A stretch of 64,000 bases of DNA, from positions 2,221,001 to 2,285,000 of the forward strand of contig JAFBJZ010000616.1 in assembly GCA_016785225.1 (NCBI GenBank), in the 5' to 3' direction. This document shows, piece after piece, positions 38,301 through 45,709 of the stretch. The stretch comes from Psettodes erumei (Eukaryota > Chordata > Actinopteri > Pleuronectiformes > Psettodidae). The notes under the pieces were generated by a model, which was not told where the DNA came from, made no database searches, and was given only the letters and a program-made list of their open reading frames with translations. Every line of letters starts with the position of its first letter. Within the stretch, counting starts at the first letter, position 1. The position numbers and the translations under genes are program-made.

Positions 38301-39633
38301 GTGTGTGTTCACGAGTGCGTGCAAGTGTCTAAGGCGGAGAAAGCAAAGATAACGCAGACGTGAGCTTCCTAACGGGAGAAAGTAAAAATCACTTTCACTG
38401 TCTACAAGCTGCGGTGCCTGCCTTGCAGCGCGTTAGCCACGCATTTGAAGCCAGTCACCCGCCGGACGCACGCTGCCCACATCTGTTTACCTTGTGGTCG
38501 ATGATGCCGCTGTATCCCTGGAGGACCGCCGAGTGATGCTCGGCGACCCTGGCGGAGGCTTCGGTGGGCCGCCGCAGCTGCTCACGCTGTCGGACGTGCG
38601 TGTCATTAGCGTCCCTGGAAGCGATGTTGAAGCTGCCGTTGTACACCAGGAACAAGCTGGCGCACAGGAGAAGCACGAGAAGCACGGCTACCCCATGGCG
38701 CTGACAAAAAGACACAAGCAGATGCTGACAAATTAGTCCGGCTGCTCTGAACCCAGTCCAGGGGGCACCTATAGGCTCAATAACAGAGTCGAGGCAGCTG
38801 CTGCTCTCCGTGACAGGTCATCACCAGCACCTCAGCGTATGTCTGGAGAAAACAACTCCCTGCAGTGCACGTCATATCCGACCCAAACTTTACAAAACTG
38901 CTCCTATGGACTCAATTTACGGGCTCTGACTTATTCGCGACACTGACGGAAGTTGGGCTGTTCATGATCACCTGCGAGTTACCTGCGGTCAGTTTGCGCG
39001 CGTGCATCTCAGAGCTCAGGTGCGCTCTCGAGCACGTTGGCTGGGGATTTCGAGCGAGCGCCACATCTCAGACCTCAACCCTAACCCGCAAAGCTGAAGT
39101 AAAAGTTCACATCGATACCCTGACCTTGCGAGTCCAGAGGGGCAGCAGCCTGATCTTCCATGTTTTAAATCCACGCTGAATTACAGATAAATAAGATAAG
39201 CAGCTCCCGGCACGTTAGATGTATTTCACGGCACCTAAAAGGATTGTTGGATGCGTGGATCTTTTTTTTTTTTTTTAAATCTAACAGCTGTCTAAACTGG
39301 GGCAGCGGCCACAAATACTAATAATATGAAAGCGGTAAAATTCCACGCACTTGCACCACGGTTTGCATCTACGTTAAAGCTCAGGAAAAACAAACATCCC
39401 AGCGCGCTCTGGTCCACGCTGCACTGTTTATTATAAAGGTAAGCCGGGGCTTTAGTGCCAAACAGAGCGCACAGCTGGACGTCCATTGTTCAGATCCTAA
39501 TCTTTTGATCCGACAGAGTACACGCAGCAGCGGCTGGGAGCGCACTTCGCACAACAATGCTGGATTTCAAAGCGAGCACCAACAGTTGCCTATGGGCTAA
39601 AAAAGCAGAAACCTTTACCATAGGTGTCTTCAT
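2309..39633 (-). CDS. st6galnac5: alpha-N-acetylgalactosaminide alpha-2,6-sialyltransferase 5 (full gene span, 5 coding exons)
   Basis: The coding sequence is the join of 39633-39619, 38700-38491, 15892-15480, 7388-7281 and 2561-2309 on the minus strand. This gives 999 bases, or 332 residues plus TGA; the mammalian protein is about 336. It is a Golgi type II membrane glycosyltransferase. The family moves sialic acid from CMP-Neu5Ac onto GalNAc of GM1b to make GD1alpha. Residues 1-8 form the cytosolic tail, about 9-25 the signal anchor and 26-75 the stem with NGS and NDT sequons. The catalytic domain (76-332) shows sialylmotif L (about 84-131, CALVTSSGHL to RTSLR), motif S (about 216-243, STGWFTM to VYGMV), motif III (HYYE, 259-262) and motif VS (H284-x4-E289). 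The sequence fits ST6GALNAC5 better than ST6GALNAC3 or 6, which differ in the anchor, motif L and the SSYMRRDGKG stretch. Whether this is a teleost a or b copy cannot be decided. Family assignment is from memory of the proteins. Confidence 0.95.
4478..4704. mobile_element. piggyBac-like non-autonomous element with TTAA target duplication
   Basis: The 227-bp segment is bounded by TTAA on both sides (4474-4477 and 4705-4708). Its ends are imperfect inverted repeats: the left end has TGTGTTGTCCTCTGGG and the inverted right end has CCTCCTGTTGCCCTTCG. This resembles the CCCTCCTGTTGTCC terminus of short piggyBac-type repeats common in fish. There is no transposase inside. A (TG)n microsatellite sits at 4535-4561. 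The match is by terminal motif and TTAA only, so the family call is tentative. Confidence 0.5.
4535..4561. repeat. (TG)n microsatellite
   Basis: Uninterrupted TG dinucleotide run of about 13 units inside the piggyBac-like element. Confidence 0.95.
7281..7388 (-). CDS. st6galnac5: st6galnac5 coding exon 4 (sialylmotif S)
   Basis: The exon has 108 bases. Its first base completes the Arg codon begun in exon 3 and its last two bases (AG) begin another Arg codon finished in exon 5. The acceptor ends CCGCTGCAG and the donor reads GTAAGACAAG. It codes for RISNSWLSTGWFTM, then TIALELCDRINVYGMV and APDFC. This is sialylmotif S, which contacts both donor and acceptor; its cysteine (C234) is the usual partner of a motif L cysteine. 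No single open frame of this exon starts with Met, so it is easily missed by ORF scanning. Confidence 0.95.
9050..9215 (+). repeat. Dispersed fish repeat (TACAAAATTTCATG-type family), copy 1
   Basis: The order of words is that of a very common percomorph dispersed repeat: GGAAAATTCATCC, TGGGCAGCATGAATATC, TACAAAATTTCAT, GTCTGGACTACAATG, GACTGACAGGCC and finally GCTGACATGGCTAAAA. A second, partly overlapping copy lies at 21185-21365. Family recognition is from memory of fish genomes; its transposon class is unclear to me. Confidence 0.6.
9752..9787. repeat. Perfect 14-bp inverted repeat, 8-base loop
   Basis: CAGGGGGATGTTAC (9752-9765) and GTAACATCCCCCTG (9774-9787) are exact reverse complements around the loop TGTATTTT. 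No flanking T run or target duplication marks it as a terminator or MITE. Confidence 0.9.
11964..12622 (+). mobile_element. LTR-like dispersed repeat, copy 1 (interrupted)
   Basis: The segment 11964-12065 is nearly identical to 16922-17030 (shared words include TTGTCACTCCTCATTTACC and GATTGAGCTCACCTGG, TTTAAAGACTGCACTCCC). Its continuation 12523-12622 matches 17195-17300 (GTTTCCTG..GGCTGTTTT, GTTACCCTTTC.TCTGAA). A TATA-like TATTTAAAG and an AATAAA near the end would fit a solo LTR, but no internal proteins or primer-binding site are seen, so the LTR label is inference. It is interrupted at 12148-12520 by a Tc1-type MITE. Confidence 0.7.
12148..12520. mobile_element. Tc1/mariner-type MITE with TA duplications
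   Basis: The left end CAATACTGTGCAAAAGTCTT and the inverted right end CAGTACTGTGCAAAGGTCTT are near-perfect terminal inverted repeats of about 25 bases, running on into GGGCCA/AGGCCA. TA dinucleotides flank both sides (12146-12147 and 12521-12522), as expected for Tc1/mariner insertion. The element is 373 bp. A minus-strand open stretch inside gives no recognisable transposase, so it is treated as non-autonomous. It lies inside the LTR-like repeat and is therefore the younger insertion. Confidence 0.8.
14459..14480. repeat. TG-rich microsatellite
   Basis: Short interrupted TG/TA run within intron 3. Confidence 0.8.
14870..14985 (-). mobile_element. tRNA-like SINE relic, copy 1
   Basis: On the minus strand the segment reads GGTTCCTGAGCAGCAGGTCC followed by a degenerate B-box-like GTTTGACTTC. 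It resembles 30381-30500, which shares GAGATCTGCTGCTCAGGA and the following order of words. The pair looks like decayed copies of one tRNA-derived SINE. No tail or target duplication was identified. Confidence 0.4.
15480..15892 (-). CDS. st6galnac5: st6galnac5 coding exon 3 (sialylmotif L)
   Basis: The exon has 413 bases, 137 codons plus two bases of a split Arg codon. The acceptor ends CAATCAG above 15892; the donor is GTGAGGGTG below 15480. It codes for residues 76-212, starting PLRMHCQTCALV and ending FKKETGKD. Sialylmotif L, which binds CMP-sialic acid, includes CALVTSSGHL, the second motif cysteine in ECVIRMNDAPT, and GYGHDVG. Downstream are the family blocks VFIFWGPSSYMRRDGKG and KMLQFDELFKKETGKD, and an N-glycosylation sequon NAS at residue 150. 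Between APT and RGYG there is one extra alanine (residue 117) compared with the mammalian sequence as I remember it. Confidence 0.95.
16451..17550 (-). mobile_element. Decayed Tc1/mariner element, split by a later insertion
   Basis: The minus strand carries remnants of a Tc1-type transposon common in fish. The order is: GGTCCATGTTGACATGA, ACCACATCCCGAAG, CCGGTGACTGATGG, ACTCATTGTCATATTTCA and TATCATGCTGGAAAGTA (16461-16640); TTGTGCATTCTGAGAGGC and CACCACAATCATAAAGAG (16774-16820); then, after a gap, GAGACTGTTTCAATGAG, CCAGGAGATCACAG, TGCACTGCTGCCACAGAA and TAATTGCATGAATAAG (17355-17520). The low-coordinate side is the 3' half of the transposase. The far end GTTCCCGATGAAGTGCT (17528-17545) looks like a decayed terminal repeat. 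The frame is destroyed. About 16866-17340 is foreign LTR-like sequence. The same family is present at about 41.4-42.06 kb on the plus strand. Confidence 0.75.
16866..17300 (+). mobile_element. LTR-like dispersed repeat, copy 2, inserted in the Tc1 relic
   Basis: Matches copy 1 (11964-12145 and 12523-12622) over most of its length, including GTTGTCACTCCTCATTTACC at 16929-16948 and TTAAAGACTGCACTCCCTCT. Unlike copy 1 it has no MITE insert, so the 12148-12520 element is shown by comparison to be a later addition. Flanking Tc1 sequence is missing about 100 bases, so insertion was accompanied or followed by deletion. The exact ends are uncertain. Confidence 0.65.
18262..18360. repeat. GA-rich (purine) tract
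   Basis: About 100 bases almost free of C on the plus strand, built of GGGAGA/GAGAG/GTGAGTGAG words. Simple sequence. Confidence 0.7.
19400..19427. repeat. (TG)n microsatellite
   Basis: Perfect TG run of about 13-14 units. Confidence 0.95.
20365..20403. repeat. (CA)n microsatellite with GTGCG interruption
   Basis: CA run of about 12 units, then GTGCG, then four more units. Confidence 0.95.
21185..21365 (+). repeat. Dispersed fish repeat, copy 2
   Basis: Carries the words CACACCAAATGTCATGGCAA, TCCATCCAGTAGTAGTTATG, CACAAATGTCATCGACC, TGGTGGTGCCAGCAGAAAA, CACTGGATCATCACAGTCAT and GATCATCCATACAAAATT in the usual order of a very common percomorph repeat. That repeat runs 'accaaatttcatggcaatcc...ggtggcgctagagg...gtacaaaatttc'. 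It is partly related to 9050-9215. Recognition is from memory. Confidence 0.65.
24490..24690. repeat. Purine-rich tract with (GA)n core
   Basis: About 200 bases of GGAG/GAAAG/GAGAGA sequence with a pure GA run at 24584-24602. It creates a long minus-strand open stretch by low complexity alone. Confidence 0.8.
26404..26441. repeat. C-run followed by (AAAAT)n
   Basis: Ten or more C residues followed directly by A and then by AAAAT pentamer repeats. Confidence 0.9.
27994..28694. mobile_element. PIF/Harbinger-like MITE (701 bp)
   Basis: The left end AGACCAGTTTACACCAAAGA and the inverted right end AGGCCAGTTTACACCAAAGA are near-perfect terminal inverted repeats of about 28 bases, running on to TTTGCAAC / TTCGCGAC. 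The element is flanked by TAA on both sides (27991-27993 and 28695-28697), the 3-bp duplication typical of PIF/Harbinger transposons. The inside has no recognisable transposase or Myb-like ORF. Family assignment rests on the target duplication and ends only. Confidence 0.75.
28876..28892. repeat. (ATC)n microsatellite
   Basis: Five to six ATC units. Confidence 0.85.
30381..30500 (-). mobile_element. tRNA-like SINE relic, copy 2
   Basis: The minus strand reads AGCTCCTGAGCAGCAGATCT followed by CTGGTTTGACCACC, which is close to a Pol III B box (GGTTCGANNCC). The plus strand upstream has GGAGGGAGAGAAGGGCAATG and ACATACAACAAATGGTCC, words typical of a fish SINE-like repeat. Shares its core with 14870-14985. 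Confidence 0.45.
37410..37730. repeat. Degenerate minisatellite (CTACARAGAGACACAAA-type)
   Basis: About 320 bases built of variants of CTACAGAGAGACACAAA / AACAAAGATACAAAG, repeating with a unit of roughly 17-20 bases and few pyrimidines besides C and T in ACTAC. Such arrays are common in fish introns. Both strands remain open by low complexity, giving repetitive pseudo-proteins (KRHKSDYREMQRD on plus, SLSLSPFVSLCC on minus). Confidence 0.85.
38491..38700 (-). CDS. st6galnac5: st6galnac5 coding exon 2 (signal anchor and stem)
   Basis: Seventy codons in phase 0. The acceptor is a short T-rich tract ending in CAG just above 38700; the donor is GTAAACAG below 38491. The exon codes for RHGVAVLLVLLLCASLFLVY, a hydrophobic signal anchor that holds the enzyme in the Golgi membrane. 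A charged, low-complexity stem follows and ends in GYSGIIDHK. Two N-glycosylation sequons (NGS at residue 26, NDT at 37) lie just past the membrane. As I recall, the mammalian stem carries a glutamine run; it is absent here. The match to the family is best at both ends of the exon, as expected for a fast-evolving stem. Confidence 0.93.
38701..39618 (-). other. st6galnac5 intron 1
   Basis: Intron of 918 bp after the fifth codon, phase 0, donor GTAAAGGT and acceptor TTTTTGTCAG. Its sequence is CpG-rich over much of its length and belongs to the promoter-proximal block. A run of 15 T lies at 39262-39276. Confidence 0.85.
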
Positions 39634-39900
39634 CTTGCGGCGCGCTGTCTTATCGCTGCGGCTCAGTGCGTCTGACTCCACTTTCTCTCATGGTCCGGCG
39701 TCATCCGTTCGCTCGCCCTCCTCGGATCCACTCCGGTCCCCGCTCACCGTGCCAGCCAGCCTGCCGCTGCTAGTGTGCCTTCAGACCGGAGCCCAGGCGC
39801 AATTCATACAGTGGAGAACCAGGCGACAGATGTTCACTATTGTGCCTCTGCAGGGTCTTAAAGCCCCCTGAGTTTGAGGGGGGCTGGAGAGGCGCGGCGC
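38950..39900 (-). promoter_or_regulatory. CpG-rich promoter / 5' UTR block of st6galnac5
   Basis: Compared with the AT-rich surroundings, this block has clearly more G, C and CpG, especially around 38990-39060 and 39640-39900. It contains the start codon (39631-39633), so it very likely includes the transcription start and the 5' UTR on the minus strand. A TTTAATTAA-like AT box at 39901-39912 is the only TATA-like word just upstream and is weak; a dispersed CpG-type start is more likely. No CAGE or cDNA evidence is available. Confidence 0.6.
39619..39633 (-). CDS. st6galnac5: st6galnac5 coding exon 1 (start codon, 5 residues)
   Basis: The exon codes for MKTPM and stops at a donor reading GTAAAGGT (39611-39618). 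The start was chosen because vertebrate ST6GALNAC5 begins with a closely similar short cytosolic tail (MKTLM) followed by RHG. The open frame of exon 2 has no ATG of its own upstream of RHG. Splicing ATG to the exon 2 acceptor at 38700 gives a continuous frame MKTPM-RHGVAVLL. Upstream, the same frame runs on for another 16 codons (to 39681) without a better-supported start. The 5' UTR must lie at higher coordinates in the CpG-rich block, but its start is not visible. Confidence 0.9.
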
Positions 39901-41399
39901 AGTTAATTAAAGAGACTACCTGCAAGAGGGTGATAAGGCCGTTTTTGTTTAATGGTTATTTCCTGCTGAGAAATATTTGATGGGAATCTCTGCTCGGATT
40001 ACTCCTGAGTACAGGGAACCCACGTCATGTCATTTGTGGACGTCCGCTGCATAAAATACGAGATAGATTATAAAAGCATGGGACTTAACTCAACACTGAG
40101 TCGCTAGTAACCACTGGTGGAATCTGACCAAGTCCATTTACACAAATCCATGCATATTTAAAGGTATTTGCAGGCATACTTTGAGTACAGCTTTAGTTAC
40201 ACCACAGTTACTGGTTACTTTGAAAAGCAGAATTTTACAATAAAGAATGTAATATATGCTTATGTAATTTGATGCATGTTACAAAAACACTAATTATCTG
40301 ACATCACACATAATGAAATGAGCCAAAAATATGTCTCATAACTGCACTGGTAATATTAGTCTAAGTGTATGCTAGACATTTTGTTGATGACAGGCCTACT
40401 CATATTTTTGATTGTATTTTTTTGAAGTAATATTTTCAGTCCAGTTTTAGTGTACTTCCTCTACAGTTGCTGTTGAAATATGTTGGTAGAGAAGCTATAA
40501 AAATGTTTAAGACTTTTAAGCTGCAGCCTCATTAGTTTCAACATGAAAATAAACAGCAAATTGACTCAGCAAATTTAAACATTGTGCAACTCCTATTTAA
40601 TTGTTGGCTTCATGGTAATTAAGTCCTCTGTATGTACAGATGCATAGATGCACTGAATAGATTCAGTGTAGCACACTGAGTTGATATAGTAAAACAAAAG
40701 ATATTGCCACTTGTTAAAAGCTTTTAAACCTGCAGCTTTAACTCTGTCTAGTCCTGAAAGTGATGTGTTTTATCTTTCACACTGTAGCAACAGCAGTTTA
40801 CCATGAATATTAATACGCTTTATATACAGAGCACTTTTCAAAAACACATTTCAAAAGGGGTTTCATGGAGCAGCAGAGAGAGAAAACTACCAAACCAAAA
40901 AACCCCAGCAGGAACAGCGACATAAACAGAGACTTTCTGGAAGCTGGAGCCATAAAACCACAAGGGCTGATTTGTGTTAACACAGAAAACAAAGTTAAAT
41001 GTATCTTATTTCTGTTAGTTCTGTATATTAACTATACTGTTGTTGGTTTTACAACACACAACTCATCTATGAAATTGTATTGATTTCTAGAGAGGTTATT
41101 AGAAAGAACTGTGTAATTTAGTACAAATTGAAGGACTTTTTAAGTCTGCTATTTTAGTTTAAAACTTTTATTTAAAAGTAGAGATTGATTTCCAGAGAAA
41201 ATTTCTTGAAAGAACCAGCCCTGTACCTGCTAGGTACTGACTAAAGGACTCTAGGTTAGTCAATTGACATTAATCATTTGGGGGTATATGATGTGAAAAA
41301 GTTGGAATTTGTGGTTCTTTCCAGGACATGTAGGAAATTATGAAAAATTGTTGTTAATTTATGAAGCAGTAAAATAAAATGTGTCAACAGAGGATTACG
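39634..41399. other. Upstream flank of st6galnac5
   Basis: The first ~270 bases are the CpG-rich 5' UTR/promoter side; beyond 39.95 kb the sequence becomes AT-rich. No exon, RNA gene or transposon was recognised in 40.0-41.4 kb. Confidence 0.6.
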
Positions 41400-42056
41400 C
41401 TTTATTCTACTAGTGTCAGTCAAGAACCTAAATCTGAGGCGTCAGTGGGCAAAGGCTTACTAACACTGGACAGCTGAAAAACATATCAGGAAAACATAGG
41501 CCGGTCTGATGAAACTGGATTTCTGCTGAGGCAGCAGATGGTAGTATAAGACTTTGGCGTCAATATGTGGACCCAACCAGCCCTGTGTCAACAGTCCAGG
41601 CTGCTCGTGTTGGCGTGCAAAATGTTTACTCGGCACAGTTTGGGCACCCTTAATACCAATGAATCATCACAGCCTATCTAAGTGTTGTTGCTGACCATGT
41701 GCTTCAGTTTACCATCTTCTAATGGCTTCTTCCAACATGACAATGCTCCTTGTCAAAAAGCAATTTTGTCCCAAACTGGTTTCATAAACTTGACAGGGAG
41801 TTCAGCAAACTTCAGTGGCCTCTGAGATCTGAATCTAGTAGAACACCTCTGGGATGTGGTGGAACAGGAGATTGCGAGCATGAATGTGCAGCTGACATGA
41901 TGTGATGCAAACATATCAACATGGAGCAGAATCTCAGAGGAAAGTCTCTAACGTCTTGGGGAATCCAGGCCACAAAGGAACTGAGATTGTTGTGAGCACA
42001 TCAGGAGCAAAGACCCAGTATTAATGTAGTGTTCCTAATAAGTGCTCAGTGCTATG
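41400..42056 (+). pseudogene. Decayed Tc1/mariner transposase (3' half) with terminal repeat
   Basis: The plus strand follows the 3' half of a common fish Tc1 transposase gene. It starts around GTCAGTCAAGAACC and AATCTGAGGC, passes ATAGGCCGGTCTGATGAAAC, GCTGACCATGTGCTTCAG, and the catalytic neighbourhood FFQHDNAPCQKAI (41733-41770). It then runs to DLNLVEHLWDVVEQEI (about 41830-41878), which should hold the last acidic residue. Frameshifts and stops separate these blocks, so it is not functional. It ends with GTAGTGTTCCTAATAAGTGC and TCAGTG, the fish Tc1 terminal repeat (CACTGAGCACTTATTAGGAA inverted). The 5' half and left terminal repeat are missing. Same family as the split relic at 16451-17550. 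Confidence 0.85.
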
Positions 42057-43849
42057 TTAACATGCACACGCACATATAGCATACATAAGCATTTGCATAT
42101 ACATGGTTTTAAACATATAGAAAATGCCCCCATGTTCTGATACAAATAATGTCAAGTACAGTGATAATCTTAATATAAAATGAGCAGTCAGGAAAAAGAA
42201 AGAAGAAGAAGAAGACCAAGTTAGTGAAAGTGTGATTTAAAACAAGAAAGTGATGCACCTGGACCTGGCAGTCTCATCCATACCATTGGTGCTGTGCCCT
42301 TGCAGAGAAGTTCAGTTCCCTTCAGTTCTGGATTAACTAAAAGTGTACTAAAACCGCACTGCCTGAGGCTGCTCGTGCTGGGATTCAACATTATAGATTA
42401 TTAACAGGTCAGAGATGTTCACTGTGCCTTCACCCAGGACTTGAAGGGTGATCACTGAAATGTTAAAAAATGATGCTTCAAAAAATTATGGTAGACCAGC
42501 ACAGAGAGGCTGAAAACAGAGCGTTACGCAGTCACATCCTGTAGATTAAGCTAGATTTAGTCTTGTTGCTGCAGTTGGCAGAGAGGGAATTCTGACTCAG
42601 GCAGAAATGCAGAGTATTTAATAGAACTGTGTTTTTTAAATGATATAAATGCATGTTTCACCTTTACCAGGTCAGCAATCGATGGAAACGTTTAAGAAAT
42701 GGTTTTCTGAATCTTAAAGAAGGGAGGATAAAAGAAATCATTTAACACAAGCACTATTACTGTAGGTGGAGGGAGGAGAAAGGAGAACTACAACACAGCA
42801 GTTCACTACAGAAAGTCTGAATTAAAGAGCAAGGCTCGGAATCTACTCTTTTTTATAGTCAACCAGGAAAAGAAAACCAACAAGGTGTCAGTCCACCTTT
42901 CGTTGCTTTCGAATTTCTTACCTTCATCTTTGGCCCTCAGCCCCAGGGCCATCTGTTACTACTGTATATAATAACATACAAGTAACTAGTTAGACATATT
43001 TTCTGAAAACTGCAGATTTCTAGCAAACAATGCTTAAACAAGAGTAACTGATGCATTTTGGGGACTATTTTCACTTTGTAGTGAGTATTTACCAGCCCAG
43101 ATTCTCAACAAACTGTTGAAATTGGACAACTCGGCACCTCTTCGTTGGCAACCAGTGCCAATGTTCAGAGCCAAAGCAAGAATTAGTGTCCCCTGTTTGC
43201 AGTTTGGAGGTCGGGCTGTTGGATGGGAGTGTAGCACATCACACTTTCAAGCTGCAGGCTGGAATTTGCGTCCCATCACAAACTTGCTCTTGAAATTTTC
43301 TGTACAGTTTTCCTTAGTATTAACTAAAGGTTCTGGTTTCCTAACACTAACCATACTTTATTTGCCCTAATCACCATCATTCCCAAATTTTTATCTACGA
43401 CATAAGGGACATGCTGTGATATTGTAGATGGTAAGATTGTTAAAATATCATTGAACCTAATTCAGTTTGTGTAGAATTGTTCAGTGCTCACATTCCTGTT
43501 TGCTGACAGGGTTGTGATCTCCAGTATAGCAGGATGACAGATTGTACAGAGTGTAGGTATGAGTCTAAATAAACTACAGTTCCCATGTGTACTGTGGAGA
43601 CACAAGTGCAACAGGGTCCAGTGACTCCTTTAAATGAATCCACAAAATACACTGTTCTCATGCATCACATCTGAGTATTTTCTGATCTGATGTCCTAACA
43701 TTAGCAGAACATAGTTTTACTTGTGCTTTCCAAAGCTGTTACTGTCACAGCCATTTCCCAGAGAATCCGACATTTTCTGGTTATACACTCTTTTGGACAC
43801 TTGTTTCCTTGTGCACCTTCATTTTATTTCATTTTACTCTTGATTCCTG
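42057..43849. other. Intergenic, nothing recognised
   Basis: AT-rich sequence with an AAGAAG run near 42200. Open stretches at 43034-43370 overlap on both strands and show no family resemblance. Confidence 0.5.
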
Positions 43850-44886
43850 TTTTATTGTGGTAATAATTTCCTAGCGTGGCTTGTGTTGCTTTACTTCCTG
43901 CGTGTGATTGTCCAACCACCTGTGTCTCATTTCCCTACCTCCATGTGGTGTACATATAATCTCAGTCTTTCCCTCTGCCTTTGTCGATTTCTCTGCTCTG
44001 TCTTGCTGTTTTGCCCTACTGTTGTTTGACACTTCTTTGTTTCGGTCTTGTGAATTTTTCGTTCCCCAGGCTCCCCTGCATTTCCCTGTGCAACCCCCAG
44101 CGTTTTTCCCCGGTTCTCAAGTTTGAATATTTTGTGTCTTGTGACCAGGAAGTGTTGCGGGTTTTTGCTTTGCTTCATTTTATGATTTGGACACTGTTAT
44201 TTTGTTGAATTAAAATTTCCTGATCTGCAACTCCTCACCTGTCTGCCTCTCACTGCATTTTGGGTCCCTTGTCTCCCCATTGCAGTAGCAACTGGTCCAA
44301 GAGTTGGACCCAGCAGACATTTTTAGGATGAATGTTATGACCTAATTGAAATCCCAGCACATCCATATGGAAAGTGGAAAAGACAAGACCTTGGGCATAA
44401 TTATAAAGAGGAAGGTCTAAGGCTGGTAAAAAAAAAGTGTCTCTGTCCCTTCTTTGAGGAACTTGTTGCCTTAGTGGCTTAAAAAAATCATAGACAGTCC
44501 TGAATCCCTGCCAAACCTCCCAGTCAGTCAGCATGCCAGCCCCCAGCCAGTTCCAGAGACTTAGTCCCAGGTCCCCAGCAGCCAGCCTGAGCCTGACCCC
44601 AGACATGCAGTCAACCAGAGCGTACAATGCCAAGCCTTCAGTTGAGTCTGTTCCTGTGTTGGGGCTCCCAGTCAAAGCCACTCCTGTTCCAGCATCGGGG
44701 GTCTCAGCAGGTGATCCCAGATGATATCCTGTGTGTTCCAGATAAAACAGTAAGTTTTTGTTTTTTTCTTTTAAATTACTTCTTTTATTTGATTTTGACA
44801 CTGTTGTTTTGTGAAATTAAATTCCCTGCTCTGCACCTCCTCACCTGCCTTCGACTATCTGCATTTGGGTCCTACTTTGTTTTCTC
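43850..44886 (+). mobile_element. LTR-like repeat with a second partial copy
   Basis: The segment 44184-44280 (GATTTGGACACTGTTATTTT, CTCCTCACCTGTCTGCCTC, CTGCATTTTGGGTCC) is repeated at 44791-44886 with about 80 percent similarity by eye. The 43.85-44.28 kb part has the word order of fish LTR-type repeats (CTTCCTGCGTGTGATTG, CACCTGTGTCTCATTTCCC, a near-TATA stretch, AATTAAAA, CATTTTGGGTCC). Between the copies is proline-rich coding-like sequence (PAPSQFQ, SLTPDMQS) with no recognisable Gag or Pol domain. A 183-codon minus-strand open stretch across it is read as an antisense shadow. The class is inference. Confidence 0.5.
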
Positions 44887-45687
44887 ATTACAATTACAAA
44901 TCACTGTTGAAAAACGAATCTGTTTTTATAATGAAGTGATGCTGTAGTTAAGGTTTGGGACAAAATAGGGAAGCATCGTGGTTTGGTTCAGTGTAATTCA
45001 TTAAGTCCAGGGGGTGTTTGCAGACTCTGTGATGTCACACCACTTTCCCCTTTGCTTTTAATGGATAAAACACATTACTCCCTCACTGTTTTTGCCATCA
45101 TTCTTTGCAGGAGGACATGTAAATACGACATATACTGTTTTTACACTCCCAGCATGCTGCACAGAGCTTGTTGACAAATTTGTTGAGAATGGTAATGAAA
45201 TGAAATGACACCCAGTGCAACAATATGTTGACTGATGTGTTTTTAATAGTTTCTGCAGATACAATGGAGCTCTATGGCACAGAGGAATAAATTATATCAG
45301 GTGCTGGCTGTGCAGGAAATACTTAGGTCAATTTATTAGTGGTTTTGGACTTATCCTTTAAAGAGTTTTCAAAATGACATCACCTTCAGGTTCCAGCTCT
45401 GGTCACCATGACTACAGCTTCTATTCACAATCCACAGCACAATGGACAGTTAAACCACAAATAATGATGCATTACATCTGAAGTGGAGTTACTGCATGTT
45501 TCACCCCTTTTGAAAGTGATTGTGTATAATCTGCTTCTGTAAAAAAAAAACAAAAAACAACAAAAAAAACACGTCCTCATGGGAGACGCAAGAGAGACTT
45601 CCCAGAAGCAATAATCCACATCACTATTGCGTTCAGAGTCACTGGAGAATAATGTGCGATAACACAACATATGGTTGGAAGGCTTAG

Positions 45688-45709
45688 CAACAACAACAAC
45701 AACAACAAA
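45688..45709. repeat. (AAC)n microsatellite
   Basis: Seven AAC/CAA units. Confidence 0.9.

Larger units (their letters stand above)
15893..38490 (-). other. st6galnac5 intron 2 (22.6 kb)
   Basis: Longest intron, phase 0, donor GTAAACAG and acceptor CAATCAATCAG. It contains the nested Tc1/LTR-like pair (16451-17550), a TG run (19400-19427), a fish dispersed repeat (21185-21365), CA runs (20365-20403), GA-rich tracts (18262-18360, 24490-24690), a Harbinger-like MITE (27994-28694), a SINE-like relic (30381-30500) and a minisatellite (37410-37730). The remaining ~18 kb shows no recognisable gene on either strand. Several open stretches of 100-180 codons exist but lack homology or splice support. 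Confidence 0.8.

Noticed and set aside
44250..44801. 183-codon minus-strand ORF
   Set aside because: Antisense shadow of a proline-rich repeat lying between two LTR-like copies.
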